From: an uncultured Eubacteriales bacterium | GTDB taxonomy: Bacteria; Bacillota; Clostridia; UBA1381 | Assembly: GCA_905199755.1 (NCBI GenBank) | Contig: CAJKHT010000045.1 | Span: 1 to 23,199 of the forward strand | DNA: 23,199 bases | Reading direction: 5' to 3' | In this document: positions 15,619-20,350 of the stretch, piece after piece | Position numbering within the stretch: position 1 is the first letter of the stretch | How the letters are laid out: the number at the start of each line of letters is the position of its first letter | The notes under the pieces: generated by a model | Database searches by the model: none | What the model was told of the DNA's origin: nothing | What the model saw: the letters and a program-made list of their open reading frames with translations, nothing else | Program-made: the position numbers and the translations under genes

Positions 15619-17328
15619 TTAATTCTGTATAAATTTTTCAAGCTCCGTGAGTGTTTCTTCCATGTACGAGTTAATGTCAAAATAATTCTCATCGTGCGTC
15701 ATGGCACGGGTGTGAGCAATAATCAAAGCCACTGCAGGGTCAATTTTATATCTTGACCGCCTTTTGTTCGGACGGATATTGTCGTTTTCGTCCGATGTCA
15801 CAACCACGTTTCCGACCGCCCATTTAAGGACGGGATCGTTATAATGCGTAAGTCTGCGGTCAAATATAATGCCTTCCATGTCTTTTGTCGGTTCGGACAG
15901 CGTGTAAAAGCCTTGCCGCACCTCGACCACCTTTACACCCTCGCTCAGCAGATTTTTTTCAAGCTGTGATGCCGACCACGGATCGAGACACGTTTCCAAA
16001 ACGTCGTAGTCGTGATATAATTTTTTTATATATTCCTCTATGTAGTCAAAATCCACTATTCCGCCGGGGGTGGCGATAATATAACCACCGTCAATGTAAT
16101 CTTGATAATTAACATTATGCTCCTGCGAAAGCTCCCAAACTCTGTCCTCGGGCATGAATGAACGGTGAATAACCGCATAGCAGTACTTGCCGTCCTCGTT
16201 TTTGCCCAGCGGAAACTCCGCAACCACCGCCGCAAGGTCGTTTCTTGTCGCAAGGTCGCAGCCTATGTAGCATTGTCTGCCCAAAAGCTGTTCTTTTGTA
16301 ACTCTGTCCTCTGCCAAATTGTATTTTTCCATGTTCGCCCACGATGCGGCATCCGAAACCCACATGTTAAGGTTTTTGCATTTAAAGCTGTTCTGCTTTG
16401 ATTTCATTTCCTTTGCGGTTTTGTATTCGGTTTGCAGATGATTTAAGAACACGCTTATGTTAAGATTGGGATTTGCCTTTATCCACACTTTTTCATTGTT
16501 CCAGTCATCGTCCTCGTCAAGCTCCGCAATGTATATAAATGTCTCATCGTTTTCGACCGTTTCGTTCAGGACGTTTTTGTAATAATCGTACTGTTCCTTG
16601 CAGAAGCATTGCGGATTTAAGCCTGCGGTTGTTATTATGCCGATTATCGGCTGTTCGCGTGACATAATGCTTGAAACAAGGTTATCGTATACTGCCGAAT
16701 TTTTATGTGCGTGCATTTCGTCAATCAAAGCACAGTGGGTATTAAGTCCGTCAAGTGTCTGCGCGTCTGCCGAAAGCGGGCGGAAGAATGAAGCGGTGCT
16801 GTCAAATGATATGTTCAGTTTGTTAAGAGTTAAAAGTCTTTTAAGCTCCGGCGATTTTAAAATCATGTTGTAAGCTTCCGTGAATATGATTTTTGCCTGG
16901 TCTCTGGTGGTTGCTGCGGAATATATTTCCGCACCTGCCTCACCGTCACATACAAGCATGTATATTCCGACTACCGCAAGCAATGTTGACTTTCCGTTTT
17001 TCTTTGCGACCTGTACATAAAAATATTTAAAGCGTCTTTTGCGTGTAGATTTTCGTTTCCAGCCGAATATGCAGCCTAAAAAGAATAATTGCCAGTCGGA
17101 AAGTATAACGGGTTTGCCCGCCCATTTTCCTTTACTGTGACAGCAAAACTTTTCTGCAAAAACTCGTATACGCTCAACCTCCGACTCATCATAGTAAAAC
17201 TCATATGATTTTGTCTTTGATTTTTTCAAATCATTCAAATGCCGCCTGCATGCTTTAATTACCGATTGCCCGGCAACAATTTTCCCGGCGCATACTTGCT
17301 TTGCGTATTGAGTAGCTGCGTCCGTCAT
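15619..17328 (-). CDS. terL: Terminase large subunit, 569 aa
   Basis: This is the ATP-driven DNA packaging motor and nuclease. The N-terminal ATPase has a Walker A-like VQVAKKNGKST (105-114), Walker B LIDEMH (201-206) with Glu204 as the likely catalytic residue, and a coupling motif ITTAG (232-236). The nuclease domain begins with YIGCDLATRNDLAAV, in which Asp358 would bind metal, and continues with the ETCLDPWSASQLEKNLLSEG segment. The family is the Terminase_1/HK97-like group. It overlaps TerS by 4 bp. With HNH, TerS, portal and protease on the same transcript, this is the standard cos-type packaging cassette, although packaging type is inferred only. Confidence 0.95.
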   Translation of the reverse strand: MTDAATQYAKQVCAGKIVAGQSVIKACRRHLNDLKKSKTKSYEFYYDESEVERIRVFAEKFCCHSKGKWAGKPVILSDWQLFFLGCIFGWKRKSTRKRRFKYFYVQVAKKNGKSTLLAVVGIYMLVCDGEAGAEIYSAATTRDQAKIIFTEAYNMILKSPELKRLLTLNKLNISFDSTASFFRPLSADAQTLDGLNTHCALIDEMHAHKNSAVYDNLVSSIMSREQPIIGIITTAGLNPQCFCKEQYDYYKNVLNETVENDETFIYIAELDEDDDWNNEKVWIKANPNLNISVFLNHLQTEYKTAKEMKSKQNSFKCKNLNMWVSDAASWANMEKYNLAEDRVTKEQLLGRQCYIGCDLATRNDLAAVVAEFPLGKNEDGKYCYAVIHRSFMPEDRVWELSQEHNVNYQDYIDGGYIIATPGGIVDFDYIEEYIKKLYHDYDVLETCLDPWSASQLEKNLLSEGVKVVEVRQGFYTLSEPTKDMEGIIFDRRLTHYNDPVLKWAVGNVVVTSDENDNIRPNKRRSRYKIDPAVALIIAHTRAMTHDENYFDINSYMEETLTELEKFIQN

Positions 17329-17819
17329 GCCTGTTCACTTCCTTTGATAAAATCCATAATGCTGTTATCCTCGTCTTTGTCGACTGCCGAAATATTTGCT
17401 CTTGATGACGGTGTCAAACCAAATTCACGGGCAAGCTTTATCATGTTAAGCCGTGCATTTGTGGCAACGCTCACCTCGGGTATCTGCTGCTGATAACCCT
17501 TGTCGGTTTCAAAAACCATACTGCCGCCGTTTTCGGACATTTTCGCCTGCAAATCCTTTTCCGCATGATACCAGTGCGAAAAAGCCGCACAGTATGCACC
17601 GAAAGCGGCGATGTCGCCGTCTGTCAGCAAACCGGCTTTAAACACCACCGGGGCAAGCCTTCGCCATTCGGCTTTTGCTCTGCGGTCGAGATGTGCGAGC
17701 GGTTCCGGGATTTCCGGGGATACTGAAAACTCCACATCTTTATTAAGCTTTCGTTTACCGGGATTTCCCTGAATAAGTTTTAAATTCGTCGGCTTTGCCG
17801 CCGGTCCTCTTGCTCCCAT
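17325..17819 (-). CDS. terS: Terminase small subunit, P27 family, 164 aa
   Basis: P27-type small terminases recognise the packaging site. The N-terminus MGARGPAAKPTNLKLIQGNP is the family signature, followed by PEIPEPLAHLDRRAKAEWRR and LTDGDIAAFGAYCAAFSHWY, and the helical C-terminus ARLNMIKLAREFGLTPSSRA. The ATG is preceded by AGCAGGAA close by and GGAGGG farther upstream. The upstream 140 bp are strongly purine-biased on this strand (see separate entry). It overlaps the large subunit by 4 bp, which would couple their translation. Confidence 0.92.
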   Translation of the reverse strand: MGARGPAAKPTNLKLIQGNPGKRKLNKDVEFSVSPEIPEPLAHLDRRAKAEWRRLAPVVFKAGLLTDGDIAAFGAYCAAFSHWYHAEKDLQAKMSENGGSMVFETDKGYQQQIPEVSVATNARLNMIKLAREFGLTPSSRANISAVDKDEDNSIMDFIKGSEQA

Positions 17820-17960
17820 TTTCCTGCTTTCCCTCCATTTTCTCTATTCTCGTCATCTCTTTCACGTTTCCATTTTCTTCCTTGTACCCCTCTTTCAAAA
17901 CCCGCGAACGTCGTTTCCCCCATATAGCTGCGGTCTTTGTCAAAAAGCCCAAAACTTTTT
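17820..17960. other. Polypurine (minus strand) spacer between HNH and TerS genes
   Basis: About 140 bp separate the HNH and TerS genes. On the minus strand the half nearest TerS is mostly A and G. Two overlapping 65-66 codon frames cross it, but both are low-complexity Lys/Glu/Arg strings without a ribosome site, so no gene is called. As the stretch next to TerS and HNH, it is a candidate for the packaging (cos/pac) recognition region; this is inference from position and base bias only. Confidence 0.35.
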
Positions 17961-18365
17961 TTATACCCCCTGCCTGTCACCGTTGCAATGATTGAAACCG
18001 CCGTCCTCGGTAGCTGTCTTTATGTCATGACAGCGTTTACATAAAGCTTGCCAGTTGTTGCTGTCCCAAAATAAAGTTTTGTTTCCTTTGTGCGGTTTGA
18101 TATGGTCTACCACAGTTGCCGGAGTATGTATTCCTTTTGATAAACATTTGACGCAAAACGGATGTCGGGTTAAGTAACCTTTGCTTGCTTTGCGCCATGC
18201 AGTATTGTAACCTCGTCTGTACGCTGACGGTCTCTTATTGTCCCGCGTAGTTTGATATTCCTGCATATGCATAGGGCAAAAACGTTCAGAGGTTAATTTT
18301 GTACATCCGGGACGATTGCATTTGTGTAAAATTTTGTTGGGGTTGTTTTGTGTAAAATTATTCAT
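17961..18365 (-). CDS. HNH endonuclease, 134 aa
   Basis: The beta-beta-alpha-metal HNH motif is clear: VVDHIKPHKGNKTLFWDSNN (His88) followed by WQALCKRCHDIKT, with Asn104 and His113 as the other expected residues. Zinc ligands are C71-x-x-C74 and C109-x-x-C112. An extra N-terminal zinc knuckle is formed by Cys16, Cys21, Cys30 and His33. HNH proteins of this kind next to terminase genes are needed for cos cleavage and packaging in several HK97-like phages, so a role together with TerS/TerL is likely, rather than a homing nuclease. The ATG has no recognisable ribosome site, unlike its neighbours, so the start is less certain. Confidence 0.9.
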   Translation of the reverse strand: MNNFTQNNPNKILHKCNRPGCTKLTSERFCPMHMQEYQTTRDNKRPSAYRRGYNTAWRKASKGYLTRHPFCVKCLSKGIHTPATVVDHIKPHKGNKTLFWDSNNWQALCKRCHDIKTATEDGGFNHCNGDRQGV

Positions 18366-18466
18366 ATCTTATATTTTGTATAATTTGTCCGATTTTTTAT
18401 CTACTTATAAATGCTTTGATTTTTATTGCCGCTTATTATACGTTTGCAAATTATGTATAACAGACA

Positions 18467-19012
18467 TTACAAATGAAAGTTAATCATAGCATTTTGAACG
18501 TGCTCCGATGTTATGCCGATGTATCGCAGAGTGGTAAGCGGTGAACTGTGATTAAACCAGATTTGAAGTGTTGCGATGTCTTTTGTTTTTTTGTAAAAAT
18601 GGTAACCGCATGTTTTCCGCATTGAGTGAGTACCGATATTTGATAAACCGATATGCTCCGCAGCTTCGCGTAAAACCTTATATGCCATGTCGCGGCTTAT
18701 TGGTTTATATTCATTGTTGCGAGTGGGGATAAGTGCTTCACCCGGTGCGCGGTGCAGGCAAAATTCTTTGTAGTCACGGAGCAGCTCTGCATTATATGCT
18801 ACGGTTATTTCTTTACCGGTTTTAGGCTGACGAAATTTCCGTGTTCGCCGTCCTTTCACATCGTCAACGTCCATTTTTAAAATCTCGCTTATTCTGAGAC
18901 CTAAATTAATACCTGTGACAAACATAATATAATATTTCATGTTTTTGTCGCGCAGATATTTTTTCATTGCCTCAATATCCCGTTTGTCGCGTATCGGTTC
19001 GACCGTATCCAT
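18467..19012 (-). CDS. Solo tyrosine recombinase catalytic domain, 181 aa
   Basis: All catalytic positions of the tyrosine recombinase family are present: Arg40 in INLGLRISEIL, a Lys in the QPKTGK turn (64-67), His129-x-x-Arg132 in GTHSMRKT, His155 in IWFNHSSPLTT and Tyr164 in LRYIGIT. The protein is only the catalytic domain; the N-terminal arm-binding and core-binding (SAM-like) domains found in phage integrases are missing, and residues 1-22 are too short to replace them. It is the first gene of the late operon, with an AAGGCGGTG ribosome site, followed by HNH and terminase genes. Full-length integrases control lysogeny and normally sit by attP; this one is more likely to act on phage DNA late in infection, or to work with a partner. 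Function is therefore open. Confidence 0.88.
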   Translation of the reverse strand: MDTVEPIRDKRDIEAMKKYLRDKNMKYYIMFVTGINLGLRISEILKMDVDDVKGRRTRKFRQPKTGKEITVAYNAELLRDYKEFCLHRAPGEALIPTRNNEYKPISRDMAYKVLREAAEHIGLSNIGTHSMRKTCGYHFYKKTKDIATLQIWFNHSSPLTTLRYIGITSEHVQNAMINFHL

Positions 19013-19062
19013 TTTTTCACCGCCTTGTGCAATTCATTGTAATTTCACATGCAGTATAACAC

Positions 19063-19088
19063 AACCAGACCATAACATAACATAACAT
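19063..19088 (-). promoter_or_regulatory. Candidate late promoter with extended -10 and pentamer repeats
   Basis: On the minus strand, TGT-TATACT (19071-19063) is an extended -10 element located so that transcription would start near 19056 and run into the recombinase, HNH and packaging genes. There is no TTGACA at the -35 position. Instead the interval 19071-19088 holds the plus-strand repeat CATAA x3 + CAT. A promoter without a -35 but with short repeats at that place suggests activator dependence; the DUF1492 protein is a candidate. No experimental support. Confidence 0.5.
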
Positions 19089-19162
19089 TTTTTATCATCT
19101 TTTCATGCAGACGCAAAATAAGTTGAAAAATAAAAAAAATAATATTTTTTTGAATAAAACAC

Positions 19163-19196
19163 TTGACATATGTGTACAAATATGCTATAATATAAT
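19163..19196 (+). promoter_or_regulatory. Near-perfect sigma-A promoter of the plus-strand cassette
   Basis: TTGACA (19163-19168), a 17-base spacer and TATAAT (19186-19191), with TGC directly before the -10 (extended -10). A second TATAAT overlaps at 19191-19196. Start of transcription is expected near 19198. The 8-bp palindrome ACATATGT (19166-19173) overlaps the -35 and could be an operator half for the ribbon-helix-helix protein encoded downstream (inference). Confidence 0.85.
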
Positions 19197-19216
19197 CATA
19201 GAGAGGGGGTGAGAAA

Positions 19217-19321
19217 TTGAAACGAAAGCAAAAAAATGACAAGGTTGCCCTAATCAACCTTGTCACATCAATAATAAACTTAACAGCATTAATTATTAAG
19301 TTGTTAAGTGAGGGGCGATAA
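19217..19321 (+). CDS. Small basic/hydrophobic membrane peptide, 34 aa, probable type I toxin
   Basis: The frame starts at TTG (19217) seven bases after an AGGGGGTGA ribosome site that differs from the ideal AGGAGGTGA at one position. The peptide has a strongly basic N-terminus (KRKQKNDK), then a 20-residue hydrophobic helix (INLVTSIINLTALIIKLL) and a short polar end (SEGR). Such length and charge layout are typical of membrane-acting type I toxins (the Fst, TxpA, BsrG and C. difficile groups), but I do not recognise a specific family. It is driven by its own strong promoter, and an antisense RNA gene overlaps its 3' two-thirds. The TTG codon lies at the edge of a 10-bp pairing with the 3' part of the transcript (19357-19366), which could block translation. 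It could alternatively be a leader peptide for the downstream genes. Confidence 0.72.
   Translation: MKRKQKNDKVALINLVTSIINLTALIIKLLSEGR
19230..19265 (-). terminator. Intrinsic terminator of the antisense RNA
   Basis: On the minus strand an 11-bp perfect stem TGACAAGGTTG/CAACCTTGTCA with a 7-base loop is followed at once by seven T. On the plus strand no T run follows the same stem (CATCAATAATAA), so it ends minus-strand transcription only. The stem lies inside codons 7-17 of the peptide gene. Confidence 0.85.
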
Positions 19322-19340
19322 GTCCCTCGCCCTTCGGGGC
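19230..19340 (-). ncRNA. Predicted cis-antisense RNA (type I antitoxin), about 111 nt
   Basis: A minus-strand promoter (19347-19375) predicts a 5' end near 19340, and a perfect intrinsic terminator ends at about 19230. The RNA would start with a GCCC-CGAA-GGGC stem, a usual 5' protector of stable small RNAs, and would be fully complementary to the peptide mRNA from codon 5 through 19 bases beyond its stop. This is the layout of 3'-overlapping type I antitoxins (RatA, SR4). No other gene is open on this strand here. The size is a prediction from promoter and terminator positions. Confidence 0.7.
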
Positions 19341-19346
19341 ATTTAT

Positions 19347-19375
19347 ATTATACCATTTTCGTTTCATAAAGTCAA
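19347..19375 (-). promoter_or_regulatory. Antisense promoter inside the toxin cassette
   Basis: Read on the minus strand: TTGACT (19375-19370; 5 of 6 match), 17-base spacer, TATAAT (19352-19347; 6 of 6), with TGG immediately before the -10, i.e. an extended -10. It fires away from the small-peptide ORF at 19375 and into the 34-aa peptide gene. Confidence 0.75.
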
Positions 19376-19458
19376 TGAAAAAAGCAACTTTAATAATTTC
19401 GGTTACGGCATTGATTTTGTCGGTAATTAATTTAATTCTGACAATAGGGAGGTTTTAA
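19375..19458 (+). CDS. Possible 27-aa hydrophobic peptide, coupled to the RHH gene
   Basis: ATG at 19375 opens 27 codons with the composition of a single membrane helix: MKKATLIISVTALILSVINL, then ILTIGRF. It ends in TAA two bases before the start of the ribbon-helix-helix gene, whose ribosome site AGGGAGG lies within its last codons, so its translation would affect that gene. There is no convincing ribosome site of its own, which is the main doubt. Like the 34-aa peptide it contains VT, INL and long Ile/Leu runs, and may be a second toxin-like peptide or a leader. No family recognised. Confidence 0.4.
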   Translation: MKKATLIISVTALILSVINLILTIGRF

Positions 19459-19460
19459 AA

Positions 19461-19640
19461 ATGGCTGCAAATACTTCTTCAAAGGTTATTCAGCGGTACA
19501 AGAATAAGGTTTACAAACGTGTTGTTGCTGATTTGCCCAAAGAGCTTGTTGCGCAATGGGAGGAAAAGCTAAAGGCAGACAATATCGGTAAATCCGAATT
19601 TATCCGCAATGCCATAAAGCAATATTTAGGTGAGGATTGA
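19461..19640 (+). CDS. Ribbon-helix-helix (Arc/CopG-type) DNA-binding protein, 59 aa
   Basis: The protein reads as a beta strand (KVYKRVVADLPKEL, residues ~16-29), a first helix (VAQWEEKLKADN) and a second helix (GKSEFIRNAIKQYLGE), the order of the Arc/MetJ/CopG fold; strand residues such as Lys, Arg and Val would enter the DNA major groove. AGGGAGG is seven bases before the ATG. It is the last gene of the plus-strand cassette and stops within the loop of the terminator. It most likely represses its own promoter at 19163 or the divergent late promoter at 19063; this is inference. Small RHH proteins also serve as antitoxins in type II systems, but no adjacent type II toxin is visible. Confidence 0.8.
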   Translation: MAANTSSKVIQRYKNKVYKRVVADLPKELVAQWEEKLKADNIGKSEFIRNAIKQYLGED

Positions 19641-19655
19641 CCTCACCTAAATATT
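19621..19655. terminator. Bidirectional terminator between converging operons
   Basis: A perfect 15-bp stem AATATTTAGGTGAGG / CCTCACCTAAATATT with a 5-base loop, followed on the plus strand by TTCTGTATC (stem base plus tail gives ATATTTTC). The RHH stop codon is in the loop and the DUF1492-like gene's TAG is in the right arm, so both converging genes end inside it. Termination should be better for the plus strand, where the tail is richer in T. Confidence 0.8.
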
Positions 19656-20015
19656 TTCTGTATCCATAACTTTTTTAAATTCTTTAAGCGCCTGACCGTG
19701 CAAACGGTACACATGAACCACACTGTAATTCATATTCTCCGCAATGCGTTCCCACGTGTAAAAATTCACATAACGGTTAAAAAGTACGGCAAACAATTTT
19801 TCATCGTGTATATAAGTGAGTGCGTTTATAATGTCGATTTTTATTTTAAAAAGTTCGTCAATATGACTGTTTATAAGCTTTTCAAAATTATCATAGCTTT
19901 CAAGGGTGCATTCATTTTTCAATAATGCTTTTTTTGCCTGTTGTTTTTGGAACAATAAGCGGTTTATCCGCTGATTGATTTTCCAGCCGCGCTGAAGCCA
20001 CTCTTTCGGAGTCAT
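19647..20015 (-). CDS. DUF1492 / sigma region 4-like phage transcription factor, 122 aa
   Basis: The N-terminal two thirds are a long helical region (RINRLLFQKQQAKKALLKNE, then FEKLINSHIDELFKIKIDII); the C-terminus LFNRYVNFYTWERIAENMNY followed by SVVHVYRLHGQALKEFKKV is a helix-turn-helix of the sigma-70 region 4 type. This layout is that of DUF1492 proteins (as in ArpU/LmaC-like late regulators of Gram-positive phages), usually the last early gene before the packaging cassette, which is its position here. The start codon overlaps the previous stop (TAATG) and has GAGGTGA upstream. It is the best candidate activator of the late promoter near 19063. The binding site is not known. Confidence 0.83.
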   Translation of the reverse strand: MTPKEWLQRGWKINQRINRLLFQKQQAKKALLKNECTLESYDNFEKLINSHIDELFKIKIDIINALTYIHDEKLFAVLFNRYVNFYTWERIAENMNYSVVHVYRLHGQALKEFKKVMDTENI

Positions 20016-20350
20016 TATTCAATCACCTCACTCCAATATTTTTTACAGCAATCCCCGCAGTAGTTTTCATCTTTGTCGACGCATATATAATTAAGTCTTT
20101 CATCACATACGTTCGGACATATTGCCACAACGCCGTTAATCATACGCGCATGCGGAAATATATTCAAAAATTCGCTCTGACGCGTCTTAACAGGGTGAGT
20201 TTTGCACCAATCCAAAACAATTTCATTAAGCTTCTCGAAAGTGATGTTATCCAGCTGACAGTAATTTCCGTCAGACACTCTGCATTTAATGCAATGTTCG
20301 GGCTTGCACATACGTTTAAAATCGTATAAGGTAGCTATTTTATTTTCCAT
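20015..20350 (-). CDS. Cys-rich phage protein of unknown function, 111 aa
   Basis: Eleven cysteines (15, 20, 23, 31, 49, 78, 82, 90, 98, 101, 102) are arranged as two likely zinc-binding clusters flanking a central segment WCKTHPVKTRQSEFLNIFPH, a phrase I associate with proteins common in clostridial prophages but without known function. A longer frame starts at 20392 but overlaps the helicase gene by 53 bp; the ATG at 20350 overlaps it by 11 bp and has AAAGGAT ten bases upstream, so it is preferred. A role in replication or transcription is suggested only by the neighbours. I do not recognise a named domain. Confidence 0.8.
   Translation of the reverse strand: MENKIATLYDFKRMCKPEHCIKCRVSDGNYCQLDNITFEKLNEIVLDWCKTHPVKTRQSEFLNIFPHARMINGVVAICPNVCDERLNYICVDKDENYCGDCCKKYWSEVIE

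Larger units (their letters stand above)
19218..19366 (+). other. Structured transcript region: long-range stem enclosing several perfect hairpins
   Basis: TGAAACGAAA (19218-19227) pairs perfectly with TTTCGTTTCA (19357-19366). Inside are TGACAAGGTTG/CAACCTTGTCA (19237-19247/19255-19265), ACTTAACA/TGTTAAGT (19278-19285/19302-19309), GAGGG/CCCTC (19310-19314/19324-19328) and GCCC-TTCG-GGGC (19329-19340). GAGGGGCGA (19310-19318) can alternatively pair with TCGCCCTTC (19327-19335), giving mutually exclusive folds near the peptide stop. This density of perfect stems in 149 bases is far above background. Confidence 0.7.

Noticed and set aside
17755..17980. Two overlapping minus-strand frames of 65-66 codons between HNH and TerS
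   Set aside because: Both are Lys/Glu/Arg-rich products of a polypurine tract, overlap real genes and lack ribosome sites; one begins with GTG inside the HNH gene.
19237..19265. Reading the 11-bp hairpin as an attenuator for the plus-strand mRNA
   Set aside because: No T run follows on the plus strand and it lies inside the peptide reading frame; the T7 tract is on the minus-strand side only.
19045..19266. Minus-strand 73-codon frame across the cassette promoter
   Set aside because: It covers two promoters, has no ribosome site and gives an improbable Phe/Tyr/Ile-rich string from AT-rich control DNA.
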